Shown: one piece after another, positions 28,510 to 37,349 of the stretch
Numbering within the stretch: position 1 is the first letter of the stretch
How the letters are laid out: every line of letters begins with the position of its first letter
Assembly: GCA_015057435.1 (NCBI GenBank)
Contig: SVEJ01000006.1
Coordinates: 1 to 57,010 of the forward strand
DNA length: 57,010 nt
Origin: Lachnospiraceae bacterium
GTDB lineage: Bacteria > Bacillota > Clostridia > Lachnospirales > Lachnospiraceae
Reading direction: 5' to 3'
Position numbers and translations under genes: made by a program
Notes under the pieces: generated by a model
What the model was told of the DNA's origin: nothing
Database searches by the model: none
Seen by the model: only the letters and a program-made list of their open reading frames with translations

Positions 28510-28537
28510 AAAAAAAGAGAACCACAAGGTCCTCTTT
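28510..28537 (-). terminator. Terminator after rpmB (reverse strand)
   Basis: Imperfect 10-bp stem (28514-28523 with 28528-28537, one mismatch). On the reverse strand it is followed by a run of T residues. Confidence 0.75.
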
Positions 28538-28549
28538 TCTTTCATTGTA

Positions 28550-28735
28550 TTAAGCTCTTTCTACTTTACCAGATCTTAAGCATGAAGTACAAACATAAAT
28601 TCTCTTAGGTGTACCGTTAACATTTGCCTTAACCTTCTTAATGTTTGATTTCCACATCTTGTTAGATCTTCTATGAGAATGGCTCACCTTAATTCCGAAA
28701 TGAGCAGCTTTATCACATACTGAACACTTTGCCAT
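28550..28735 (-). CDS. rpmB: 50S ribosomal protein L28
   Basis: 61 residues from the ATG at 28733-28735, with AAGGAGG 8 bases upstream; an in-frame TTG start three codons earlier is disfavoured because it would overlap that site. Sequence landmarks: MAKCSVCDKA, HRRSNKMWK and the C-terminal IYVCTSCLRSGKV. The four Cys residues (two CxxC pairs) are the zinc-binding form of L28. It is divergent from yloU-fakA-recG, as in many Firmicutes. Confidence 0.97.
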   Translation of the reverse strand: MAKCSVCDKAAHFGIKVSHSHRRSNKMWKSNIKKVKANVNGTPKRIYVCTSCLRSGKVERA

Positions 28736-28755
28736 GACTTGCACCTCCTTGAATA

Positions 28756-28784
28756 TATTAACCTTCCGGTTTGCAACACGTCAA
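28756..28784 (-). promoter_or_regulatory. Promoter for rpmB
   Basis: On the reverse strand: TTGACG (28779-28784), 17-base spacer, TTAATA (28756-28761), or TAATAT one base further. Confidence 0.55.
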
Positions 28785-28851
28785 TTTTAACAGATGTATT
28801 ATAAGAATGCAAGCATTAATTTTAAAAAATATGTCTTTTTTTTATTTATAC

Positions 28852-28880
28852 TTGCACATGGTTTCTATGAATGGTATTAT
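28852..28880 (+). promoter_or_regulatory. Promoter for yloU-fakA-recG
   Basis: TTGCAC (28852-28857), 17-base spacer, TATTAT (28875-28880), 59 bases before the Asp23-family start. Confidence 0.7.
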
Positions 28881-28938
28881 AAACAGTAATGGACACTTGT
28901 TCATTATTGATGATATGTCTATAAGGAGGGATATTTAT

Positions 28939-29298
28939 ATGAGGATAGAATTAGAGACAAGCAACGGTGAAGTTGTGATTGAAAGTGAAGTAATTGCCCA
29001 GTTCGCAGGTTTGTCAGCAATTGAATGTTTTGGTATTGTTGGAATGGCTACCGTCAATATGAAAGACGGTTTTGTAAAACTCCTTAGAGGAGACAGTGTT
29101 TCAAAAGGTGTTAATGTTGTGATTGGTGAAGATAATTCAATCTCAATTGATTTCCATATTATTGTAGCGTATGGCGTTTCTATATCTACTGTTGCAGAGA
29201 ATTTGATGTCAACAGTTCGTTATAAAGTAGAAGAGTTTACTGGTATGCAGGTAGAGAACATTAATGTGTTTGTTGAGGGTGTACGAGTAATTGATTAG
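28939..29298 (+). CDS. yloU: Asp23/Gls24-family envelope stress protein (YloU)
   Basis: 119 residues from the ATG at 28939 (AAGGAGG at 28923-28929); longer in-frame starts have no ribosome-binding site. Family hallmarks: an early VIAQFAGLSAIECFGIVGMA helix, and the later VAYGVSISTVAENLMSTVRYKVEEFTGMQVENINVFVEGV. These proteins are cytosolic and membrane-associated. Position between rpmB and the DAK-domain gene is the conserved yloU locus. Confidence 0.92.
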   Translation: MRIELETSNGEVVIESEVIAQFAGLSAIECFGIVGMATVNMKDGFVKLLRGDSVSKGVNVVIGEDNSISIDFHIIVAYGVSISTVAENLMSTVRYKVEEFTGMQVENINVFVEGVRVID

Positions 29299-29315
29299 GA
29301 GGGCAGGAGCTAGCT

Positions 29316-31049
29316 ATGAATTTTGATGCAAAGAATCTTCAATATGCATTTTTATCAGGTGCTAAGGCGATTGAAGAGAAGAAAGAATATATTAATGAAT
29401 TAAATGTTTTCCCGGTACCTGACGGTGATACCGGAACGAATATGACATTGACAATTACCGCTGCAGCAAAAGAGGTTGCCAATATTAAGGAACCAACATT
29501 TGCAAATGTTACCAAGGCGATGTCAACCGGATCACTTAGAGGTGCGCGTGGTAACTCTGGTGTTATTTTATCTCAGTTGATTCGTGGTTTTTGTAAAGAA
29601 TTAGAAACAAAGACGGAAGTTTCGAATGAAGATATTGCGAATGCATTTAATCGTGCGATTGCAACAGCATATAAGGCTGTAATGAAGCCAAAAGAAGGTA
29701 CGATTCTTACAGTTGCAAAAGGGATGTCTGATAAGGCAAACGAACTTGCAAAATCCAAAAAAGAATTCTTGGACTATATTGAGGTAGTTTTACAATATGG
29801 TAGAGAAGTTTTAGATCAGACACCAGAGATGCTTCCGGTGTTAAAGGAAGCCGGAGTTGTCGATTCGGGTGGAGAAGGCTTGATGACGATTTTAGAGGGA
29901 GCATTTGCTGCATTATCCGGAAATGTTTCTTATGATTTTTCAAATGGTTATGATGCGTCAGGAAGCGAAAGTAAAACAGCCCCGGATGCATCGGGACTTA
30001 AGACTTCTAATTCTGTAGGAATTGATAGAAAAGAAATTGACACTTCTCATATCAAATATGGTTATTGTACAGAGTTTATTATTATGCTTGAGAATGAGTA
30101 TAATATGAAGATAGAAGAAGAATTCAAAGCTTATTTGGAATCAATTGGAGATTCTTTGGTGGTTGTTTCTGATGATGAGATTGTTAAAGTACATGTTCAC
30201 ACGAATCATCCGGGACTTGCATTTGAGCGAGGACTTACTTATGGCTCTCTAACAAGCATGAAGGTTGATAACATGCGTGAGGAGCATAGAGAAAAAGTAA
30301 TTATGGAAGCAGAAGCAATGGCGGCTACACAAGCTGCACAAAGGAATGCGTCTAAGGATGTAAAAGAAGCACCGGTTGAGGATAAACGTAAAGAATATGG
30401 ATTCATTGCTGTCTCTGTAGGCGAAGGTATGAATGATATTTTCAAGGATTTAGGTGTGGATTATCTGATTGAAGGTGGTCAGACTATGAATCCGAGTACA
30501 GAGGATATGTTAAATGCTATCGATAAGGTTAATGCGAATACAATCTATATTTTACCGAATAACAAAAATATTATCTTAGCTGCAAATCAGGCACAGGATT
30601 TAACGGAAGACAAAGAAATTATTGTTGTTCCTTCTAAGACTGCACCACAAGGTGTGGCTTCCTTGATTGCATTTGATCCGAATAAGAAGGGTGAGGAGAA
30701 TCTTGCCAATATGACGGAAGAGATGACGAATGTTAAGACCGGCCAGGTTACTTATGCAGTGAGAGATACCAGTATTGATGGCAAAGAAATCAATGCCGGA
30801 GATATCATGGGAATTGATGATGCAGGAATTAAAGCAGTATCCAAAGATTTAGATACTACAACGAAGGAATTATTATCTGCCATGATAGATGAGGATTCTG
30901 AGTTGATTAGTATATATTACGGTGCTGATGTGAAAGAAGAGGATGCACAAGCATTTGCGGACTATGTAGAAGAAACTTATCCAGATTGTGATGTAGAGTT
31001 TAACTATGGTGGTCAGCCAATTTATTATTATATTTTATCAGTGGAATAA
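29316..31049 (+). CDS. fakA: DAK2-domain fatty acid kinase-like protein (FakA/YloV)
   Basis: 577 residues. The N-terminal DhaL-type ATP-binding domain (about 1-200) has NELNVFPVPDGDTGTNM, with the Mg-binding Asp residues, and STGSLRGARGNSGVILSQ. A middle domain (about 240-345) carries VHVHTNHPG, and the C-terminal domain (about 360-577) holds INPNENT-like NTIYILPNNKNI and VPSKTAPQGV. In Staphylococcus FakA phosphorylates fatty acids bound to FakB for phospholipid synthesis. No FakB is in the window. AGGAGGGC sits upstream and recG follows. Confidence 0.9.
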   Translation: MNFDAKNLQYAFLSGAKAIEEKKEYINELNVFPVPDGDTGTNMTLTITAAAKEVANIKEPTFANVTKAMSTGSLRGARGNSGVILSQLIRGFCKELETKTEVSNEDIANAFNRAIATAYKAVMKPKEGTILTVAKGMSDKANELAKSKKEFLDYIEVVLQYGREVLDQTPEMLPVLKEAGVVDSGGEGLMTILEGAFAALSGNVSYDFSNGYDASGSESKTAPDASGLKTSNSVGIDRKEIDTSHIKYGYCTEFIIMLENEYNMKIEEEFKAYLESIGDSLVVVSDDEIVKVHVHTNHPGLAFERGLTYGSLTSMKVDNMREEHREKVIMEAEAMAATQAAQRNASKDVKEAPVEDKRKEYGFIAVSVGEGMNDIFKDLGVDYLIEGGQTMNPSTEDMLNAIDKVNANTIYILPNNKNIILAANQAQDLTEDKEIIVVPSKTAPQGVASLIAFDPNKKGEENLANMTEEMTNVKTGQVTYAVRDTSIDGKEINAGDIMGIDDAGIKAVSKDLDTTTKELLSAMIDEDSELISIYYGADVKEEDAQAFADYVEETYPDCDVEFNYGGQPIYYYILSVE

Positions 31050-31062
31050 GATGAAAGTAAGA

Positions 31063-31096
31063 ACCTCAGATTTGCCTATGGTGAATCTGGGGTTTA
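31063..31096 (+). terminator. Weak hairpin between fakA and recG
   Basis: 10-bp stem with one G-U pair (31063-31072 with 31084-31093) followed by only TTTA. At most a partial terminator. Confidence 0.45.
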
Positions 31097-31116
31097 TAAG
31101 TTGTACGGAGGTTCGT

Positions 31117-33135
31117 ATGAATATTCATGACAGAATCGATAGTCTAAAAGGCATTGGCCCTAAGACTGCTGTCTTATTTGAGAAGTTAAAAGTACATACA
31201 ATAGATGATTTATTAAGACTATATCCGAGAACTTATCTAAGCTATGATAAACCGGTGGATATTGCGGAAGCGGAGGTTGGCACGCGTGTTACTATTAAGG
31301 CTACAATACAGTCTTATGTTGATGTGAAAAGGATTCGGAGTCTTAAAATTGTTACATGTATGGTGAAAGACGGAACGGGAGCAGTGAAATTAACATGGTT
31401 TAATTCTCCGTTTTTGAAACAAGTTTTTCATATCGGACAAACATACTATTTTGTCGGAATGATTTCAATTCGAAACCATCAAAGAGTAATGGAGCATCCG
31501 GAATATTATACAGAGACGCAATATAATGAAAAGTTATCATCTTTACAACCGGTATATCCGTTAACAGACGGTCTAAGCAATAAAGTAGTGACAAAAGCGA
31601 TGCAAGCTGCTTTGCCGATGCTATCCGAGATAGAAGATGGCGTTCCGCAAGAGATATTAGAAAAGTTTCGTTTGATGCCTTTAAAACATGCTATAGAGGG
31701 ATCGCATTTTCCGAAGAGCTTTGATGAGGTGATTGCATGTCGTGATCGTTTGGTTTTTGATGAGTTTTTCTGGTTTATCCTTCGTATGAGAATGCTGCGT
31801 GAGCGAACGGTGAAATCAGCCAATCAATATGTAATCAATGATTGGGATGTAGTAGACTCCTTTATTGAAGGATTATCTTTTAAATTAACCAATGGACAAC
31901 GACAGGCTGTAACTGAAATCCGTAATGATATGATGGGAAACACGATTATGAATCGTTTGATACAGGGAGATGTTGGTTCGGGAAAGACAGTAATTGCCCA
32001 GATTGCGTTATTGGCTACTGTGAAAAATGGATATCAGGCTGCATTTATGGCACCCACGGAAGTGTTAGCTGTTCAACATTATGAAGGTGTAAAAAGGGAT
32101 TTAGAACCATATGGTGTTCGTGTGGAATTATTGGTGGGATCAACGAAACCTTCTCAAAAAAGAAAAATATACGAAGCATTATCAAAAGGTGAAATTGATA
32201 TTTTGATTGGAACGCATGCGTTGATTCAAGAAAAGGTGGTATATCGAAATCTTGCTCTTGTCGTTACGGATGAACAGCATCGTTTTGGAGTACGACAACG
32301 TGCACAATTATCGGAAAAAGGAAACGAACCGCACGTACTTGTTATGAGTGCTACGCCGATTCCGAGAACCTTAGCAATTATTATGTACGGCGATTTGGAT
32401 ATTTCTGTCATGAAAGATATGCCGGCTAACAGATTGCCTATTAAAAATTGTGTTGTAGGTCCTAAGTATCGTCCGACAGCTTACAAATTTATGTTAGAAC
32501 AGATTCAAGAAGGTCATCAGATCTATATTATCTGTCCGATGGTAGAGGCAAGTGAAAATGTAGATGTTGAGAATGTAGTGGAATATCAAGAAAGTTTATT
32601 AGAGGTATTTCCTGAATCTGTACGCATTCGTTATCTGCATGGTAAGATGTCTCCGGATGAAAAGAATCAGATTATGACGGACTTTGCAAATGGTTTCATT
32701 GACATCTTGATTTCTACTACAGTAATAGAGGTAGGAATTAATAATCCGAATGCGACGGTTATGATGATTGAAAATGCTGAAAAATTCGGATTAGCACAAC
32801 TTCATCAATTAAGAGGTCGCGTAGGACGTGGTGATGCACAATCATATTGTATTATGCTTTGCGGAACAGAGCGGAAAGAAGCGATAGACAGATTGAATAT
32901 ACTTAATTCATCAAATGATGGATTTTATATTGCAAATGAGGATTTGAAATTAAGAGGACCGGGAGATTTTTTTGGCATTAGACAAAGTGGTGATATGATA
33001 TTCCAATTAGGAGATATTTATAATAATGCTGACATTTTGAAAATTGCCAATGAAGCAGTTGATTATTTGAAAGATTTTGATTGTTCCATAGAGTCTCTTA
33101 TAAAAGATATAGAATCTGAACAGATACAATTGTAA
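31117..33135 (+). CDS. recG: ATP-dependent DNA helicase RecG
   Basis: 672 residues from the ATG at 31117 (ACGGAGG at 31105-31111); the earlier in-frame start reads through the fakA 3' end. The N-terminal wedge/OB domain includes the family opening IDSLKGIGPKTAVLFEKL. Helicase motifs: GDVGSGKT (Walker A), DEQHRFG (DEQH box), SATPIPRTL, TTVIEVGINNPNA and QLHQLRGRVGRG (motif VI). RecG remodels stalled replication forks and Holliday junctions. Terminator at 33145. Confidence 0.97.
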   Translation: MNIHDRIDSLKGIGPKTAVLFEKLKVHTIDDLLRLYPRTYLSYDKPVDIAEAEVGTRVTIKATIQSYVDVKRIRSLKIVTCMVKDGTGAVKLTWFNSPFLKQVFHIGQTYYFVGMISIRNHQRVMEHPEYYTETQYNEKLSSLQPVYPLTDGLSNKVVTKAMQAALPMLSEIEDGVPQEILEKFRLMPLKHAIEGSHFPKSFDEVIACRDRLVFDEFFWFILRMRMLRERTVKSANQYVINDWDVVDSFIEGLSFKLTNGQRQAVTEIRNDMMGNTIMNRLIQGDVGSGKTVIAQIALLATVKNGYQAAFMAPTEVLAVQHYEGVKRDLEPYGVRVELLVGSTKPSQKRKIYEALSKGEIDILIGTHALIQEKVVYRNLALVVTDEQHRFGVRQRAQLSEKGNEPHVLVMSATPIPRTLAIIMYGDLDISVMKDMPANRLPIKNCVVGPKYRPTAYKFMLEQIQEGHQIYIICPMVEASENVDVENVVEYQESLLEVFPESVRIRYLHGKMSPDEKNQIMTDFANGFIDILISTTVIEVGINNPNATVMMIENAEKFGLAQLHQLRGRVGRGDAQSYCIMLCGTERKEAIDRLNILNSSNDGFYIANEDLKLRGPGDFFGIRQSGDMIFQLGDIYNNADILKIANEAVDYLKDFDCSIESLIKDIESEQIQL

Positions 33136-33144
33136 TGAAGTGAT

Positions 33145-33195
33145 AAAAAGTGCTTACTAAAAAAGCGGTTAAGCTTTCTAATAAGCACTTTTTAT
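33145..33195 (+). terminator. Intrinsic terminator after recG
   Basis: Outer 12-bp stem AAAAAGTGCTTA/TAAGCACTTTTT (33145-33156 with 33182-33193). A second small hairpin (AAAGC/GCTTT) lies inside the loop. Confidence 0.85.
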
Positions 33196-33280
33196 TGTTA
33201 CTCTATCTGAAACAACAAAAATGTTGTAATTATATTGTTTGATAATCTGAAAAAAATAAACAGGAAAGATTTATCAAGAA

Positions 33281-33309
33281 TTGAAAAATATAGAAAAATT
33301 GGTTATACT
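33281..33309 (+). promoter_or_regulatory. Promoter for the cellulase gene
   Basis: TTGAAA (33281-33286), 17-base spacer, TATACT (33304-33309), 36 bases before the start codon. Confidence 0.6.
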
Positions 33310-33344
33310 ATTGACAGCTTTGTGAATATTGTACGGAGGATAAT

Positions 33345-34901
33345 ATGAAGATAAGAATAAGAAAACAATTTATCATTATAGCTTTGTTGGCGATTGTATT
33401 ATGTCAGGTTGGTTGCAATGGGAAGAAACAGCAAGAGCAAACCAATTCAACAATACAAGCAGAAACTACGGAAGCAACTGAAACTAAGACAACAGAAAGT
33501 ACTGAAACTGAAAGTACTAAGATAACGCAGACTACACAAGAATTTGAAATTGTATTATCGAATAATAACAGTTGGGAACAAGATGGTAAAAAATGCGCTC
33601 AATTAGATGGTTTTATTAAGAATCATACAGACGTTGCCGCAAAAGACTGGAAGGTTACAGTAACTGTTCCGTCAGGTTCTAAGATTCAAAATAGCTGGAA
33701 TGGAAATTATAATTTGAATGGAACAACGTTAGTTATTACACCGGTTGATTATAACAAAGAAGTAGCAGCCAAAGGGGAAGTTCCGTTTGGTTTTATTATT
33801 GAAACACCAAGTGATTATAATCCGACGCAGGTTGTATTAGATCTTGCAGGCAAACAATATCGTCCTGGTGATAAGAACGATGTTGCTACGAAAGAAGAAA
33901 CGTCTACACAGGAGAAGACGGAACAAGGAACCAACGAAGAGACGTCGAACGAAGAAGCAACTACCGAAATTGCCGCTGCACAAAATGAAGCTGGAAATGC
34001 AGTTGCAAAGCATGGTGCTCTTTCCGTCAAAGGAACGAATATTGTTGATAAAAATGGTCAGGTTTTTCAGCTACAGGGTGTTTCGACGCATGGAATTAAC
34101 TGGTTTCCGGAATATGTTAACAAGGACGCTTTTTCTGATTTGTCAAAATATGGTGTGAATGCAATTCGTTTAGCGATGTATACGGCTGATTATAATGGAT
34201 ATTGCAGCGGAGGAAATCAAGGAGAATTAGAGAATATTATCGATAACGGCGTCAAAGCATGTACAGAACTTGGAATGTATGTAATTGTTGACTGGCATAT
34301 TTTGAATGATAATGATCCGAATCAGAATAAAGATTCGGCAAAAACATTTTTTGATAAAATGTCAAAAAAATATGCAGGACAAGACAATGTGATATATGAA
34401 ATTTGTAATGAACCAAATGGCGGAACAACATGGGAAAGTGTGAAGGCATATGCAGAAGAAATAATTCCTGTGATTCGTAAGAATGATAAAGATGCTCTGA
34501 TTATTGTAGGTACCCCTACCTGGTCACAGGATGTAGATATTGCATCTAAAAATCCGATTAAAAATCAAGAGAATATTTTATATGCAGTACATTTTTATGC
34601 AGCTACACATCAGGAAAATATTCGTAATAAAGTAGAAACAGCAATTTCTAACGGAATTCCTGTTATTGTCAGCGAGAGTAATATTTCCGAGGCGTCAGGA
34701 AATGGTTCCTTGAATTACGATGAAGGAAATAAATGGATGGATTTGATTGATAAGTATCATTTGAGTTGTTTTGCATGGAGTCTTGGTAACAAAGACGAAA
34801 CATCATCATTTTTGAAATCGTCAGTAACGAAGACGAGCGGATTTTCAAAGGATGATTTTTCTGATGCAGGTAAATGGTACTTGGAACAGTATAGCAAGTA
34901 G
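33345..34901 (+). CDS. Lipoprotein-type endoglucanase: CBM2-like domain plus GH5 catalytic domain
   Basis: 518 residues. A signal with a probable but imperfect lipobox (QVGC, Cys24) suggests surface anchoring. A Thr/Glu linker precedes a CBM2-like cellulose-binding module (about 66-168: KDWKVTVTVPSGSKIQNSWNG). A second Glu/Thr linker leads to a GH5 subfamily-2-like catalytic domain (about 225-518): LQGVSTHGINWF, VIVDWHILNDNDPN, acid/base Glu356 in ICNEPNG, nucleophile Glu444 in VSESN, and CFAWSLGNKDE. The 88-residue spacing between the two Glu fits the subfamily. The usual Trp-Gly after the nucleophile is Ser-Asn here. It should cleave beta-1,4-glucan, giving cellodextrins. Confidence 0.88.
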   Translation: MKIRIRKQFIIIALLAIVLCQVGCNGKKQQEQTNSTIQAETTEATETKTTESTETESTKITQTTQEFEIVLSNNNSWEQDGKKCAQLDGFIKNHTDVAAKDWKVTVTVPSGSKIQNSWNGNYNLNGTTLVITPVDYNKEVAAKGEVPFGFIIETPSDYNPTQVVLDLAGKQYRPGDKNDVATKEETSTQEKTEQGTNEETSNEEATTEIAAAQNEAGNAVAKHGALSVKGTNIVDKNGQVFQLQGVSTHGINWFPEYVNKDAFSDLSKYGVNAIRLAMYTADYNGYCSGGNQGELENIIDNGVKACTELGMYVIVDWHILNDNDPNQNKDSAKTFFDKMSKKYAGQDNVIYEICNEPNGGTTWESVKAYAEEIIPVIRKNDKDALIIVGTPTWSQDVDIASKNPIKNQENILYAVHFYAATHQENIRNKVETAISNGIPVIVSESNISEASGNGSLNYDEGNKWMDLIDKYHLSCFAWSLGNKDETSSFLKSSVTKTSGFSKDDFSDAGKWYLEQYSK

Positions 34902-34972
34902 GAACTATTGTACATTTTTCTGTGTGATTTCATATAAAGATTTATGTAAACTATAGAAAATAGTGTAAAAGA

Positions 34973-35000
34973 TTGACAAAATATAGTTTTCTTATAAAAT
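34973..35000 (+). promoter_or_regulatory. Promoter for rsmD-coaD
   Basis: TTGACA (34973-34978), 16-base spacer, TAAAAT (34995-35000). AGGAG and the rsmD start follow at once, so the leader is very short. Confidence 0.6.
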
Positions 35001-35017
35001 AAAATAGGAGTTATACA

Positions 35018-35569
35018 ATGAGAGTAATTGCAGGCAAAGCAAAACGATTACAATTAAAAACGCCAACCGGTATGGATACAAGGCCGACAACAGATCGAAT
35101 CAAAGAAACATTATTTAATATGATTCAGGATGAATTATATGACATTCATTTTTTAGATATGTTTAGCGGTAGTGGCGGAATTGGAATTGAAGCATTAAGC
35201 AGAGGAGCTAAGAAAGCTGTTTTTGTTGAGAGTAATCGAAATGCTGCGAATATTATAAAAGAAAACCTTATCCATACGCATTTTGAAGAGCAAGGTGAGG
35301 TAATGAATTGTACTGCTGATCGAGCAGTTGCGATGTTACAAGGTCGAGAACGCTTTCATGTTGTATTTATGGACCCGCCTTACAAAAAGGGCTTAGAAAA
35401 AGAGATTTTGCATCATCCGTCATTTATGGATATTTTAGAAGAAAAAGCATTGGTTATTATAGAAGCAGACCTTGAAACAGAGTTTCTTAATGCGGATTAT
35501 ACGGGTTTTCGTCTTTTGAAAGAAAAGATATACAAAACCAATCGCCATATTTTCCTGGAGAAAATGTGA
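35018..35569 (+). CDS. rsmD: 16S rRNA (guanine966-N2)-methyltransferase RsmD
   Basis: 183 residues. Opens with MRVIAGKAKRLQLKTP and RPTTDRIKETLFN, typical of RsmD/YhhF. The SAM-binding motif FLDMFSGSGGIGIEALSRGA and catalytic DPPY (MDPPYKKG) are present. It methylates G966 of 16S rRNA. The order rsmD-coaD matches ylbH-ylbI of Bacillus, and the two lie 33 bases apart. Confidence 0.96.
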   Translation: MRVIAGKAKRLQLKTPTGMDTRPTTDRIKETLFNMIQDELYDIHFLDMFSGSGGIGIEALSRGAKKAVFVESNRNAANIIKENLIHTHFEEQGEVMNCTADRAVAMLQGRERFHVVFMDPPYKKGLEKEILHHPSFMDILEEKALVIIEADLETEFLNADYTGFRLLKEKIYKTNRHIFLEKM

Positions 35570-35602
35570 GCATTATATGATATATGAGAAAGAGGATATA
35601 AC

Positions 35603-36082
35603 ATGACACGAGCGATATATCCGGGGAGTTTTGATCCGGTTACGTATGGACATTTAGACATAATTAAAAGATCAGCTTCTATGTTTGAAGAAGTTGTTGT
35701 TGGCGTGTTAAACAATAGTGCAAAGCACCCGTTGTTTTCAACAGAAGAACGAGTAAATATGTTAAAAGAATCAACCAAAGATTTTCCGAATGTTTCGGTG
35801 ATTTGCTTTGATGGCTTATTGATTGATTATATGAAAGAGCATGATATTTCTGTAATTGTCAGAGGTTTGCGAGCGGTTACAGATTTTGAATATGAATTAC
35901 AGATTGCACAGAGCAATCGCATAGTTAGTAAAGAGACGATTGATACAGTATTTCTGACAACTAGTATTGACTATGCCTATTTAAGCTCCAGTATTGTTAG
36001 GGAGTATGCGAGTTATGGTACAGATGTATCAGACTTTGTTCCGGAGTTTGTTGCAAAAAAACTTCGCAATCGTTTTCAATAA
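35603..36082 (+). CDS. coaD: Phosphopantetheine adenylyltransferase
   Basis: 159 residues, normal for CoaD. The nucleotidyltransferase motif [16 protein letters not shown] contains the TxGH-type signature. [18 protein letters not shown] and [22 protein letters not shown] line the substrate site, and SSSIVRE closes it. It transfers AMP from ATP to 4'-phosphopantetheine in coenzyme A synthesis. Confidence 0.98.
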   Translation: MTRAIYPGSFDPVTYGHLDIIKRSASMFEEVVVGVLNNSAKHPLFSTEERVNMLKESTKDFPNVSVICFDGLLIDYMKEHDISVIVRGLRAVTDFEYELQIAQSNRIVSKETIDTVFLTTSIDYAYLSSSIVREYASYGTDVSDFVPEFVAKKLRNRFQ

Positions 36083-36116
36083 TATGAAGAACAATGAATG
36101 AATTGGAGGAAGGAAT

Positions 36117-37349
36117 ATGTCAAAGAAAAGTATTGAAGATGTAATGAACGAAATTGAGGATTTTTTAAATAGTTGTAAAACGTCAGCGTTGTCATCTAAT
36201 AAGATTGTTGTACCAAGAGATGAATTTGATGAATTGTTTGGGGATTTGAAGGTTAAGATTCCTGCAGAAATAGATCGTTGCAAAAAGATTATGAGAAGTA
36301 AAGAAGCAATTCTTATGGAAGCAAGAAAAAATGCTGACCACATTCTTGCACAGGCTTCTGCACAAGCAAATCAGATGGTTTCAGAGACTGAAATTATGAA
36401 CATGGCAAACCAACAAGCATATGAAACTGTAGAGGCAGCTCAGGCTCAGGCTAATGAAATTCTTGCACAGGCAATGGATGAGGCGAATCAGATACGTCTT
36501 GGTTCAATGCAATATACGAATGGCATTATGACAGGATTACGCGATTATATGCAGGCAACGATAGAAGCAGAGCGTACCAATTATGAGAATTTGATTACCG
36601 CATTGAATAATGAATATATGGTTGCAAATGCAAATCTTCAAGAAGTGCAAAAGCAAATCATTGATTATACAGGTGATCCGAATAGTGTACAAACTGCACC
36701 ACAGTTTAAAACGGCTGCTAACGGAAAAAATGTTCCTGCAGCACCAAAAGCAAAGAATAGTATGGTTCAGAAAATGAAACAGGTTGTGACAGGAAAGGAA
36801 GAAAAAGAGGAAGCAAAGCCATCCGTAAATATTCCTGATTTTGTGGCAAGCGGGAAAACCGTTGTTCCTAACGAAACTCCGTTAGAGCCAACAACACCTG
36901 AAAAGGCAGAAACTAAACCGGTTCTAGAACCGACAAAAGAGGTACCTGTTAATCAGGTCGAAGATACAGAACGAGCAGTTAATGTTGTTCAGGAAGAAAC
37001 AATCGTAGATGCAGACGGTACAAAACAGGTTAAGAAAAAGATTATCAAAAGAAGAAATCCTGTTATTCAGACACCGCAGACAGCACAAGAAACAGTTGCT
37101 AAGACATTAGAAGCTGCAGCTGCAACGAAAGTAGATAAGACTGTCTATAAGGCCAATGGTGAACAGTCACGTGATGCGGCAACAATGGAAGGTTTAGTTA
37201 AAAAGGGTCCTAGAATTGGTCGTAATGTTGTAGAAGAAAACAGTGCTTCAGATGACGCTTTTGAAGTTACGACACAGCCGTTGGAATCTGTTTCGCAAGG
37301 AAAGTCAATGGGTACCATTGATGATTTTACGATGGAAAAAAAGTATTAA
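36117..37349 (+). CDS. Coiled-coil cytosolic protein, function unknown
   Basis: 410 residues. Residues about 1-190 form a long Ala/Gln/Glu-rich coiled coil (ILAQASAQANQMVSETEIMN..., AYETVEAAQAQANEILAQAMDEANQI). It is reminiscent of DivIVA-like or V-ATPase stalk-like helices and is often labelled ATPase subunit H by weak similarity. The rest is low-complexity, rich in Pro, Lys, Thr and Glu, with a Lys/Arg patch (KQVKKKIIKRRN). No signal or membrane segment. It is the last gene of the rsmD-coaD unit, 34 bases after coaD, and its 3' end overlaps ylbJ by 23 bases on the other strand. Confidence 0.75.
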   Translation: MSKKSIEDVMNEIEDFLNSCKTSALSSNKIVVPRDEFDELFGDLKVKIPAEIDRCKKIMRSKEAILMEARKNADHILAQASAQANQMVSETEIMNMANQQAYETVEAAQAQANEILAQAMDEANQIRLGSMQYTNGIMTGLRDYMQATIEAERTNYENLITALNNEYMVANANLQEVQKQIIDYTGDPNSVQTAPQFKTAANGKNVPAAPKAKNSMVQKMKQVVTGKEEKEEAKPSVNIPDFVASGKTVVPNETPLEPTTPEKAETKPVLEPTKEVPVNQVEDTERAVNVVQEETIVDADGTKQVKKKIIKRRNPVIQTPQTAQETVAKTLEAAAATKVDKTVYKANGEQSRDAATMEGLVKKGPRIGRNVVEENSASDDAFEVTTQPLESVSQGKSMGTIDDFTMEKKY

